Part shown: piece by piece, positions 54,188 to 64,000 of the stretch
How positions within the stretch are numbered: position 1 is the first letter of the stretch
Layout: each line of letters opens with the position of its first letter
The notes under the pieces: generated by a model
The model's input: the letters and a program-made list of their open reading frames with translations, nothing else
The model's database searches: none
Told to the model about the DNA's origin: nothing
Made by a program: the position numbers and the translations under genes
Source of the DNA: Paulinella micropora
Taxonomy: Eukaryota > Cercozoa > Imbricatea > Euglyphida
DNA: 64,000 nt
Direction of reading: 5' to 3'
NCBI GenBank assembly: GCA_009731375.1
Contig: BJOX01000054.1
Coordinates: 1,032,240-1,096,239 of the forward strand

Positions 54188-54698
54188 TTATCTATTATTT
54201 TTGGATTGAATGTATTTCTTATGTTTTTTGGTTGTCTTATGAATTTCTTTCCCATTTATCCTTATAGTTGAACCACATTCACATTTTATTTTTTCCATAC
54301 TTAAATCATCATTTGAAAGATTAATTCCTTTCATTCTTAATTCGTGATTGCTTGATAAAAGATGTCTTGCTTTGTAAGCATTTGTTGTCTCTTCACCACA
54401 TTCACATATAAATTTTTCTTCATCCATTCCTTATTCCATTTACTTTTGTATTGTTGTTTATTTTGCTTAACTAGTTCATCATTGTATTTTTCCAAACTTC
54501 ATATTTAGGTTTTATGTTTTCTTCATAAAACTTGTTTGCTTCCTCTAGTGCTTGTTCTTTATTTCTTTTTCCATTTATACAAAAATTTTTAACTTTAATT
54601 TTGTCTTCCTCTCCCCACCTTACAACTACTCTTGGAGATACATCGTTGTTCATAACATATACACCTCCCTTGTTGATTTTCTGTGGAATGTCAGTCAT
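54188..54698 (-). pseudogene. Right-terminal zinc-finger protein (frameshifted)
   Basis: Frames 54471-54698 (MTDIPQKINKGGVYVMNNDV; VVVRWGEEDKIKVKNF; KEQALEEANKFYEENIKPKY) and 54188-54427 (KFICECGEETTNAYKARHLL; IKCECGSTIRINGKEIHKTT) form one gene with two shifts near 54440-54490. It has two CxC...H...H fingers where the left-terminal gene shows one clear copy. It points away from the right terminus, mirroring the left gene, so the two related genes lie in inverted positions beside the TIRs. Confidence 0.55.
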
Positions 54699-54754
54699 TT
54701 TATATGTGTTATTAATTCATATCCTTAAATGGAATTAAATTTATAACACCTTAA

Positions 54755-55109
54755 CAATTATTTACAGGTAGCCGTTTTTCTTTCTTTTGTCTGTCTGTAT
54801 TTGTTATAAACAGGTAGAGGAAATAATGAATAACGGCTCTTAGTGTGGATAAAAACATTTCTCACACCAGACACCTAGGGGCTCAGGTCAATTTACCCTC
54901 TTGCCAGATTTTGACAAACTGGAAAGTGATCAACTTTTTGTAAAGTAATCCAGAGAGAAATTCATAATAAGAGATTTTAATGAAATTGTTGTTTTGTACT
55001 TAGAGAGAATAGGTAGCCGAAATAACTTATGATGAATGAGGGCTCTTAGTGTGGTTTCTGTGATGAAACTGCACTGAACATCCGTCCTGAACTGCGACCC
55101 TTTACTACT
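54755..55109. repeat. Right terminal inverted repeat of the Polinton
   Basis: Inverse partner of 33287-33641, ending CCTTTACTACT. GGCTCTTAGTGTGG occurs twice (near 54833 and 55047). Confidence 0.85.
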
Positions 55110-55115
55110 ACTATG
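55110..55115. repeat. Polinton target-site duplication, right copy
   Basis: ACTATG, identical to 33281-33286. Confidence 0.9.
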
Positions 55116-55210
55116 ATGTCAATTTGAGTTTGTGTTTTCTAAGTTTCACACTGGAAATAGTAATAGAGGTTAGGACCTGCAGTAACTGACTTTCATCAAT
55201 TTACTTTGCT

Positions 55211-55446
55211 GCAGGGGGAGTATTAGAATTAACTTAGTACTATGATCAATATTAATAGGTACATGGGCCGGCAGTATAAGAGTAACTGTGTCGGTAGAGC
55301 CATTACTTATCATATAGTATCCGGCCAGTCATGTCATTCTGCGCGCCTTCCGTTTGTTTGGCGCGTTATCAAAGCTTTGTTACTGCAGACGTGGTCTATT
55401 GTTAGTTCCGGATCATTATATAATATTAAGTCATGCTGGTCAAACA
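55211..55446 (+). repeat. copia polypurine tract and 3' LTR
   Basis: Purine tract to 55220, LTR 55221-55446 (226 bp), ending CAAACA. It differs from the 5' LTR by substitutions and small indels. Confidence 0.75.
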
Positions 55447-55692
55447 ACATTATACTAGTACGAGTATGGCGACGACCGTCACTCAGGTTCGTATTTGGAT
55501 TCTATCCCGAGCCTACGGTTGGTCGAAGAAGGCATTATGCAGGCCCACCCGATATATAATGGCATTACTTACCATTCCGGTCTGTCGGATATTCTCGGTC
55601 TGGAGTCCCTACTTTAGGTATTCCACAGTCTTCATATCGTCACGATTAGGACAGTTATCGGTTATTAAATATCGTACCATTGTAACAAAACT

Positions 55693-55782
55693 GCAAAAGG
55701 GGCCCCCTACGCCAACCCCGCCTCGCTGCGCGACAGCACGGCGAGGCGGGTCGGCAGCGCGGGGTTGGTGCAGGTGCCCCCT
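55693..55782. repeat. GC-rich hairpin
   Basis: CCAACCCCGC pairs with GCGGGGTTGG, and outer GGGGCCCCC with GGTGCCCCC-type sequence. A second overlapping pair is CCGCCTCGC with GCGAGGCGG. No gene is seen in 55447-56210. Confidence 0.6.
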
Positions 55783-56218
55783 CACTGCTTCTGAGCAGCT
55801 TCAGGTACACATGCCCTGCGGGCCAAACCACCTCTCTAACTAAATCTATCACACGTTGGCTCTGCCGGACCCGAAATCTTTAATGACTGATTAGTATTAT
55901 AAGATCAACATCAGCTTTGTCAACATTGTTGCCTTTGCATAACTGTCAAACAAAGGTATTAATAAAGCGTACCAAAGTTGCAGAACCATCCAAGAGGGTA
56001 CATGTATGAAAATTCAGTTCAAATCCAAAGCAGTGTTTATGATGGTGACTTACAGCTATGTTGATTGTTTATGTCACTAAAGCACTACAACGTTACTGCT
56101 AGGATTGAAAAGAACAAGAGAAGGAATGTAAGAAAGATGGAAGGAAGAAACTTGAACCAACAACAAACTAAATACAAGAAGACAAATGAGGAAAACAGAA
56201 ATTTGTTAACACAGACAT

Positions 56219-56850
56219 AATGATCATTAATAACAGGTCTCTCACACGTGAAGTGGAAAGAAAACTATTAGCTGAACGATTGTTATGGCCATTACTGATC
56301 ATTAATAACAGGTCTCTCACACGTGAAGTGGAAAGAAAACTATTACCTGAACGATTGTTATAGCCATCATGCTCATTAATAAACTAACTCTCACACCGGA
56401 GATACTGATTAACACACAAGCAAGGACACTTGAAGAGGAAAGACAAATATTAGCGGAATGATCAATACATTCTTGAAGATCATTAGCAAAATGACTCTCA
56501 CAACTGATTCTGCTAATTAACGCACTAACAAGGACACGTTAAGTAGATGGAAAAATGTTAGCTGAAAGATGAATAGAATTACATTGATAATTAATAAAAT
56601 GGCTGTCACAAATGATTATATTCATCAACACACAGGCAAGGACATGAGAAGTGGAAAGAAAAATTACAACGGAAAGATTAATACAATCTTCATAATCAGT
56701 AATAAAAAGAACGGATTATGATAGTTAATACACAAACAAGGACATATAGTAAGTGAAAAGAAAAGCATTAGCGGAAAGATTAATACAATCATCGTGATCA
56801 TTAATAAAATGCATATGGCTCTTACAAAGGATCCTAATTAACACACACAC
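56219..56850. repeat. Degenerate minisatellite, about 6-8 units of 70-110 bp
   Basis: Units share ATCATTAATAA, CTCTCACA, AACACACAAGCAAGGACA, GAAGTGGAAAGAAAA and TTAGCGGAAAGATTAATACA in that order. The first two units (about 56217-56362) are nearly identical over 75 bp, and later ones are diverged. No gene is seen from 56851 to 57110. Confidence 0.7.
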
Positions 56851-57114
56851 ACACACAATATTAGACATTTTGCTCTTTTCTGCTGATAACAAGACTGAGA
56901 CTGCACTAATAGGCTTCCTCGACGGGATAGATAGGTTTCCACGGTCTGCGCCCAGGTTCACGTACAAGAAAAAAAATTGTTGCAGCCTCGCAACAACACC
57001 AACACCAACACCAACACCACAACAACAACAAATCTCCGAGCTTACTGCGGCATCGCCGAGAGCAGGCTGACTCAGCGTAGAACACGTGGAATGTGGAAAT
57101 CTCGCTGGGCTGAA

Positions 57115-57312
57115 AAACATGATTTTAGCGTCTTCTCCAAGGGCCAGCTTAGCGTTGGCGTAATGTCAGAGCTACCCCTTGAAAAAACATAAATTTGGCG
57201 TTTTTTTCGAAGGGCCGAGTTTAGCGATGACGAAATGTCAAGCTAACCAACATGATTTTAGTCTTTTCGAAGGGCCAGCCTAGCGATGGCGAAATGTTAA
57301 AGCTACCCCTTG
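57115..57312. repeat. Minisatellite, three units of about 65 bp
   Basis: Each unit has ACATGATTTTAG or similar, then AAGGGCCAGC(C/T)TAGCG, GGCGAAATGT and AGCTACCCCTT. It overlaps the 3' end of the exon at 57280. Confidence 0.7.
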
Positions 57313-58171
57313 TGCTGCGCTTAGACGGAGGGGGACAGGGTAGACCACAGTGTTCCCGTTCTTATGCAGCACGGCGTGGGGCACGCGCGCGACTTGTCCG
57401 TAAGGCATGTGGGGCATGGGTTGAGTCGGTTGCTGCAGCTGATGCATTGGTCCGGCCGGAGCTATCCAGGGGTAGTACATGCTGGGCATTTGCTGCTGCA
57501 TGTACGGGGGGCCGGCGGGGCCAGAGTTGGGGTGGAGCGGCGCAAAGATGGCACGGTGCGTAGCCGCCGGGTATTGCGCCGGGTATGGCATAGCTGCGGG
57601 CTGTTGCGGTGGAAGGCCGTAAGGGTAGTAGACCGGCTGCGCGGTGGGTACAGTGGGTATGCTTAGCACGCCGGGCGCGCTGGGTACGGCGGACACACTT
57701 GGTATAGTGGGTACGGTGGGTACGGTGGGTTTGAGCTCAGCTGGCAGTTGCCCATTGGGCTGTGCCGGGCCGAACGGGGTCACCGTATCCACATGCATCT
57801 TGTTCGGGTCGGCTGTTGTGCTGGCTGTTGGGCTGGCTGTGCTACTGGCTGTGTTGCTTACTGTGTTAGGGTTCACGTTGTCAACAACTTGCACAAAGTG
57901 GGGCAGAGCACTGGTCTGATTGCTTGCTGAGGCCACCAAAGGAGGGGCAGCACTTGTCTCATTGCTTGCTTGGGCCTGTGGGACAAAGGGCTGGGCTGTC
58001 TTTTGTCCAGGGGGGGCACCGGGCGTAGGGCTGAAGGCCTCTGGTTGCGATGGTGGGATATTCTGGTTGAGCTGAACTTCGCCCGGAAGCCCTTTCAGAG
58101 AAATGTTGCTATGCTGTTGCTCTTTCCCACATTGAGGACAGAACTTGGCCCCGGCAGCGTTGAACTGGCCA
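57280..58171 (-). CDS. Host gene exon: zinc-ribbon and proline-rich protein
   Basis: On the minus strand a polypyrimidine-poor but plausible acceptor (ATATTATATGCAG) ends at 58172. The open frame from 58171 starts with GQFNAAGAKFCPQCGKEQQH, the CxxC half of a zinc ribbon. It then becomes Pro/Gln/Ala/Thr-rich (GAPPGQKTAQPFVPQAQASN; VPTVPTIPSVSAVPSAPGVL; MPYPAQYPAATHRAIFAPLH) and ends with a TAG at about 57280, for roughly 297 residues. GC content and codon use are unlike the viral elements. The upstream intron would contain the ACATT repeats. Gene identity is unknown, and the start exon is not found. Confidence 0.45.
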
Positions 58172-58189
58172 CTGCATATAATATCAATA

Positions 58190-58375
58190 CATTACTGTAC
58201 CTTGGCATTAGAGTACATTACATTGAATTGCACCACATGACATTACATTGACATGTAGATTTACATTTACATTTACATTTACATTCACATTGCATGACAT
58301 TACATTACAACATATTACATTACATTACATTACATTACATTGCATTACTTACATTACATTACATTACATTACATT
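58190..58375. repeat. (ACATT)n pentanucleotide repeat
   Basis: ACATT/TTACATT units with small variants. Confidence 0.85.
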
Positions 58376-59190
58376 ATATATGCATGCATGTATGTATACA
58401 AACGTACCACAAATGGCAGGGTAGGTGAATGGCTGTTTGATGGATGAAGACGGTGTGTATGTATCTGTCTGTCTGTATGTATGTATGTGTATGTATGTAT
58501 GTATTACCAGAAATGGCAGGGTAGGTAAATGCCTGTTTGATGGATGAAGAAGATGTATATGTATGTATGTATGTATGTATTACCAGAAATGGCAGGGTAG
58601 ATGAATGCCTGTTTGATGGATGAAGAAGATAAAGATGCATCTGTATGTATGTGTATGTATGTATTACCAGAAATGGCAGGGTAGCTGAATGCCTGTTTGA
58701 TGGATGAAGAAGATGTGTATGTATGTATGTATGTATGCATGTATGTATGTATGTATGTATGTATATATGTATATATGTATGTATGTATGTATGCATGTAT
58801 GTATGTATGTATGTATGTATAGATATGTATGTATGTATTACCAGAAATGGCAGGGTAGCTGAATGCCTGTTTGATGGATGAAGAAGATGTGTATGTATGT
58901 ATGTATGCATGTATGTATATGTATGTATGTATGTATGTATGTATGCATGTATGTATGTATGTATGTATGTATGTATGTATGTATTACCAGAAATGGCAGG
59001 GTAGCTGAATGCCTGTTTGATGGATAAAGAAGATGTGTATGTATGTATGTATGTATGTATATATGTATATATGTATGTATGTATGTGTATATATGTATGT
59101 GTATGTATGCATGTGTATGTATGTATGTACCAGGAGTGGCAGGGTAGATGAATGCCTGTTTGATGTACGTATACGGCGTAAGGTAAAGGC
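58376..59190. repeat. Composite repeat: seven 55-bp units embedded in (ATGT)n
   Basis: A unit with CCAGAAATGGCAGGGTAG, TGCCTGTTTGATGGATGAAG and AAGATG recurs near 58409, 58507, 58583, 58666, 58851, 58987 and 59130, separated by ATGT runs of different length. The open frames through it are artefacts. Confidence 0.85.
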
Positions 59191-59205
59191 TGCGTACACA
59201 TGCCA

Positions 59206-59207
59206 AC

Positions 59208-59283
<76 letters not shown>

Positions 59284-59386
59284 GAGAAAGATATATATAT
59301 ATATATATACGTATACATTACATATATATATATAAATATATATATATATATGTATACATTACATATATATATACATATATACATAC

Positions 59387-59447
<61 letters not shown>

Positions 59448-59461
59448 CAGACTCTCCCTCC
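59206..59461. repeat. (GA)n and (TA)n microsatellites
   Basis: Simple repeats leading into the gap 59462-60088. A C run and (CT)n follow the gap. Confidence 0.9.
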
Positions 59462-60088
59462 NNNNNNNNNNNNNNNNNNNNNNNNNNNNNNNNNNNNNNN
59501 NNNNNNNNNNNNNNNNNNNNNNNNNNNNNNNNNNNNNNNNNNNNNNNNNNNNNNNNNNNNNNNNNNNNNNNNNNNNNNNNNNNNNNNNNNNNNNNNNNNN
59601 NNNNNNNNNNNNNNNNNNNNNNNNNNNNNNNNNNNNNNNNNNNNNNNNNNNNNNNNNNNNNNNNNNNNNNNNNNNNNNNNNNNNNNNNNNNNNNNNNNNN
59701 NNNNNNNNNNNNNNNNNNNNNNNNNNNNNNNNNNNNNNNNNNNNNNNNNNNNNNNNNNNNNNNNNNNNNNNNNNNNNNNNNNNNNNNNNNNNNNNNNNNN
59801 NNNNNNNNNNNNNNNNNNNNNNNNNNNNNNNNNNNNNNNNNNNNNNNNNNNNNNNNNNNNNNNNNNNNNNNNNNNNNNNNNNNNNNNNNNNNNNNNNNNN
59901 NNNNNNNNNNNNNNNNNNNNNNNNNNNNNNNNNNNNNNNNNNNNNNNNNNNNNNNNNNNNNNNNNNNNNNNNNNNNNNNNNNNNNNNNNNNNNNNNNNNN
60001 NNNNNNNNNNNNNNNNNNNNNNNNNNNNNNNNNNNNNNNNNNNNNNNNNNNNNNNNNNNNNNNNNNNNNNNNNNNNNNNNNNNNNNNN

Positions 60089-60126
<38 letters not shown>

Positions 60127-60451
60127 TCTCTCTCTCTCTAATATATATATGTATATATATATATCTATATCTATATCTATATCTAAATCTAAATCTAAAT
60201 CTATATCTATATCTACATCTACATCTACATCTATATCTATATCTATATCTATATCTATATATCTATATCTATATTTTTACTTATCTATCTACCTATATAT
60301 ATATAATATATATATATATATACATACATACATACATACATACATACATACATACACATACACACACACACACACATATATATACATATATATATATATG
60401 TATATATATATTATATATTATATATATATATTATATTATATTATATATATA

Positions 60452-60534
<83 letters not shown>

Positions 60535-60612
60535 ATGTGTGTGTGCATATATATATAGACCAGAAGCGTCCTTGCTCTCTCTCTCCTCTCTTCCCCCCTC
60601 TCTCTCGCCCTC
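60089..60612. repeat. C run, (TATC)n, (TA)n, (GT)n microsatellites
   Basis: Continuous low-complexity sequence up to the gap at 60613-60622. Confidence 0.9.
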
Positions 60613-60723
60613 NNNNNNNNNNGAATGTCTATATAAAGTATTACCTTGTTGATCTTGTTGATCGCTTTTGCACACTGGACCAAAAGCATCCTGACAACAG
60701 AAAAGTGCTCTGTGGTAAGACTG

Positions 60724-61040
60724 GATAAGGAGGAGCATACTCAGGGAGAAGATAAGGAGGATATAAGAGAGAGGTGCTATGCAAGAGAAGATAAGGAGGA
60801 GGATACTCAAGGAGAAGATAAGGAGAATATATGTGCTATGTAAGACAGGATAAGGAGGAGGATACTCAAGGAGAAGATAAGGAGGATATATGAGAGAGGT
60901 GTTATGTAAGACAGGATAAGGAGGATATATGACAGAGGTGCTGTGTAAGAGAAGATAAGGAGGAGGATACTCAGGGAGAAGGTAAGGAGGATATATGAGA
61001 GAGGTGCTGTGTAAGAGAAGATACGGAGGAGGATAGAGCA
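60724..61040 (+). repeat. Purine-rich minisatellite
   Basis: Units with GATAAGGAGGAGGATACTCA, GGAGAAGATAAGGAGGATAT and GAGAGAGGTGCTGTGTAAGA repeat about six times. (GA)n and (GATA)n follow to 61170. Confidence 0.8.
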
Positions 61041-61047
61041 GATATGG

Positions 61048-61116
<69 letters not shown>

Positions 61117-61144
61117 AGGGAGGGAGGGAGGGAGAGGGAGAGAG

Positions 61145-61223
61145 ATAGATAGATAGATAGATAGATAGAAAGACAGAAAGAAAGAAAACAAGAAAGAAAG
61201 ACAGCAGCACCTTNNNNNNNNNN

Positions 61224-61255
<32 letters not shown>

Positions 61256-61300
61256 AAGACAGAAAGAAAGAAAACAAGAAAGAAAGACAGCAGCACCTTG
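61145..61300. repeat. (GATA)n with duplicated flank around a gap
   Basis: The sequence before the gap (to 61213, ending CAGCAGCACCTT) is repeated after it (61224-61300). This suggests the 10-N gap separates two reads of the same locus. Confidence 0.75.
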
Positions 61301-61560
61301 TAATGTGTGCATCGTTCCTCTGGACAGCGTTTGCGGATGCTGCCATGCTCACAAAGGCGACAGGAGGCGCAAGGACAACGATGAAGACAAGAAGGACAGT
61401 GCCATTTACCCTAGGTATGCACATGTGTAGTCGTGTTAAGGTAGGTAGGCAGGTAGGTAGGTGGTATGTATGTAGGTTTCGTTGTGTGTCTACGCTCGCA
61501 GTGGGGCAGGAGGCACAAGGACAGCGAGGCAGACAAGAAGCACAGTGCTGTTTAACCTAG
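61300..61560 (-). other. Duplicated unit with possible Cys-rich coding sequence
   Basis: Two related 75-bp units (about 61352-61425 and 61505-61572) share AGGAGGC(G/A)CAAGGACA and AGACAAGAAG(G/C)ACAGTGC. On the minus strand the first reads HCPSCLHRCPCASCRLCEHG in one frame. That could be a Cys-rich finger exon or chance in a duplicated low-complexity unit. Confidence 0.3.
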
Positions 61561-61619
61561 ATACACATGCAGTTATGCATGTGTGTAGGTCGTTTGGAAG
61601 GGCATGGCTCTAGGTATAT

Positions 61620-61777
<158 letters not shown>

Positions 61778-61794
61778 NNNNNNNNNNCATATAC

Positions 61795-61916
61795 ATACAT
61801 ACATACATAACATAACATAATCTGTGCAAGCCAGAGGACCGTGTGCAGGTATATACTACATACATACATACATACATACATACATACATACATACATACA
61901 CACATACATACATACA

Positions 61917-61950
<34 letters not shown>

Positions 61951-62163
61951 CATACTTACATACATACATACATACATAGTATATGTATGTATGTATGTAT
62001 CTATGTATGTATGTATGTAGTATATACCTGCACACGGTCCTCTGGATTACAGATTATGTTATGTTATGTATGTATGTATGTTATGTATGTATGTATGTAT
62101 GTATGTATGTATATACCTGCATACGGTCCTCTGGCTTGTACAGATTATGTTATGTTATGTATG

Positions 62164-62202
<39 letters not shown>

Positions 62203-62276
62203 GTATGTATGTATGTATGTAGTATATACCTGCATACGGTCCTCTGGCTTGTACAGATTATGTTATGTTATGTATG

Positions 62277-62327
<51 letters not shown>

Positions 62328-62477
62328 GTATGTATGTATGTAGTATATACCTGCATACGGTCCTCTGGATTGTACAGATATTATGTTATGTTATGTATGT
62401 ATGTATGTATGTATGTGTATGTATGTATGTATGTATGTATGTATGTATTGTACAGATATTAAGTCATGTTATGTATG

Positions 62478-62511
<34 letters not shown>

Positions 62512-62785
62512 TGTATGTGTGTATGTAGTATATACCTGCACACGGTCCTCCGGCTTGTACAGATTATATTATGTTTTGTATGTATGAATGTATGTATGTA
62601 TGTATGTATGAATGTATGTATGTATGTATGTATGTATGTATGTGTGTATGTATGTATGTATGTATATACCTGCACACGGTCCTCTGGCTTGTGCAGATTA
62701 TGTTATGTTATGATATGTATGTATGTATATGTGTATGTATGTATGTAGTACATACCTGCACACGTTCCTCTGGCTTGTACAGATC
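61795..62785. repeat. Composite repeat: about eight 50-bp units in (ATGT)n, first unit inverted
   Basis: A unit with TATACCTGCATACGGTCCTC, TGGCTTGTACAGATTATGTT and ATGTTATG recurs near 62022, 62112, 62225, 62345, 62530, 62665 and 62750. The copy at 61806-61857 is in opposite orientation, making an inverted repeat centred near 61950-61980. Confidence 0.85.
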
Positions 62786-63005
62786 GGGAAATTTACGTGA
62801 CAAACATCGCTACATATCAATACATACATACTTATAGATACATATCTATGTATGTATGTATGCATGTATGTTGTATGTATGTATGTATGTATCATGGACG
62901 TATGTATGCATGTATTTATGTATGTATGTATGTATGTATGTATGCATGTATGTATGTATGTATGTATGTATATATGTATGTATGTATGTTATGTATGTAT
63001 GTATG

Positions 63006-63039
<34 letters not shown>

Positions 63040-63342
63040 TGTATTTATGTATGTATGTGTATGTATGTATGTATGTATGTGTATGTATGTATGTATGTAT
63101 GTATGTATATATGTATGGTATGTATGTATGTATGCATGTATCTATGTATGCATGCATGCATCTATGCTATGTATGTATGTATGTATTGTATGTATGTATG
63201 TATGCATGCATGCATGCATATATGTATGCATGTATGTATGGATGTATGTATGTATGTGTATGTATGTATGTATGTATACACACACACACAACACACACAC
63301 ACAGACACACACACACACACATATATATATATAATATATATA

Positions 63343-63397
<55 letters not shown>

Positions 63398-63497
63398 AAC
63401 ACACGCACATATATATATATGTATATGAATATACATATATATTGTTTGTATACATGTATATATATATAGTATATATATGTATATATATAATATATAT

Positions 63498-63534
<37 letters not shown>

Positions 63535-63590
63535 GGGGGGGAGAGAGAGTGAGAGAGTGAGTGAGACAGAGAGAGAGAGAAATTGAGATT

Positions 63591-63633
<43 letters not shown>

Positions 63634-64000
63634 GGATTGAGCGAGCGAGCGAGAGAGAGAGAGAGAGAGAGAGTGAGAGGGAGAGAGAGATTGGGATTGA
63701 GAGAGAGAGAGAGTGAGTGAGTAGGGGGAAGCGGAGAAAGGCAGGACGACGAGGACATGATGATGAGGATGAGAAGGAAGAGAGAGAGAGAGAGAGAGAG
63801 GAAGAAAGAGAGAAAGAGAGAGAGAGAGAGGAAGAGAGAGAGGAAGAGAGAGAGAGAGAGGAAGAGAGGAAGAGAGAGGGAGATAGAGAGAGACAGAGAG
63901 AGCGAGAGCGAGAGAAAGAGGCAGAGAGAGAGAGAGAGAGAGAGGAAGAGAGAGAGAGAGAGAGAAGGGGAAGCGGAGAAAGGAGCAGGAAGGGGAAGAA
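62786..64000. repeat. (ATGT)n, (CA)n, (TA)n, (GA)n microsatellites to window end
   Basis: ATGT to about 63280, CA/TA to about 63517, then GA-rich sequence to 64000. No gene is seen. Confidence 0.9.

Larger units (their letters stand above)
33287..55109. mobile_element. Polinton/Maverick-type element (element 2), 21.8 kb, complete termini
   Basis: The element starts AGTAGTAAAGGGTCGCA and ends with the inverse, has terminal inverted repeats of about 355 bp and a perfect 6-bp target duplication. It lies inside a copia retrotransposon. Gene order: zinc-finger gene (+), polymerase (+), short nuclease-like gene (+), zinc protein (+), virion protein (-), major capsid protein (-), penton (-), protease (-), coiled-coil protein (-), basic protein (-), packaging ATPase (-), small protein (-), membrane protein (-), fibre (-), charged protein (+), integrase (+), zinc-finger gene (-). 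It is AT-rich against GC-richer host repeats. Most genes carry frameshifts, and two carry microsatellite-bearing insertions. Confidence 0.93.
29029..55446 (+). mobile_element. Ty1/copia-type LTR retrotransposon, gag-protease only, split by a Polinton
   Basis: 5' LTR 29029-29231 and 3' LTR 55221-55446 share most of their sequence (GCGCGCCTTCCGT, GTTACTGCAGACGTGGTCTA) and both end GGTCAAACA. The left LTR starts TGTTA and the right one TATTA, a mutated TG. The flanking 5-mers ATATT (29024-29028) and ACATT (55447-55451) look like a target duplication with one change. A purine tract GCAGGGGGAG (55211-55220) precedes the 3' LTR. After removing the Polinton (33287-55109 and one ACTATG), the element is about 4.6 kb. 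Only gag and protease signals are found; integrase and reverse transcriptase are missing. Confidence 0.8.

Noticed and set aside
58376-59190. CRISPR-like array (regular repeat and spacer pattern)
   Set aside because: Spacers are all ATGT microsatellite, units are 55 bp and the context is eukaryotic.

Overview
The window is a scaffolded stretch (fifteen runs of N) of a repeat-rich eukaryotic nuclear genome, probably a protist or alga. The grounds are tRNA-derived SINEs, Ty3/gypsy and Ty1/copia LTR retrotransposons, long micro- and minisatellites, one probable spliced host exon, and two AT-rich virus-derived elements of the Polinton / Polinton-like virus (PLV) class. I cannot name the species.

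Layout. 1-5692: right part of a PLV-like element (element 1), carrying a penton-type minor capsid protein, a virion protein, a tyrosine recombinase resembling telomere resolvases (protelomerases) and, at its right end, a near-perfect 406-bp palindrome. 5687-9480: microsatellites and a family of tRNA-derived SINEs with (TAA/TTA)n tails. 9490-29028: a Ty3/gypsy element (10815 to about 22380) and reshuffled, nearly identical pieces of further copies joined by 10-N gaps; 25504-29114 repeats 9977-13587. 29029-55446: a Ty1/copia-type element with only gag and protease recognisable, split by a complete but decayed 21.8-kb Polinton (element 2, 33287-55109; 6-bp target duplication ACTATG, about 355-bp terminal inverted repeats). 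55447-64000: host sequence with minisatellites, a zinc-ribbon exon and very long simple repeats.

Element 2 has the Polinton toolkit: protein-primed family B DNA polymerase, rve integrase, packaging ATPase, adenain-like protease, double-jelly-roll major capsid protein, penton protein, a peptidase-S74 fibre protein, a small membrane protein, basic and coiled-coil proteins, and related zinc-finger genes next to both termini. Nearly every gene carries frameshifts or stops. Many lie in homopolymers, so real decay and sequencing error cannot be separated here.

Most notable: (i) the telomere-resolvase-like gene close to a palindromic element end, which suggests a hairpin-telomere life cycle; (ii) four structured intergenic repeats in element 2 that abut start or stop codons and share three inverted-repeat stems, one with a compensatory change; (iii) a modular GC-rich palindrome present twice inside the polymerase gene with open reading through it, and once in a reduced form inside one of the structured repeats.
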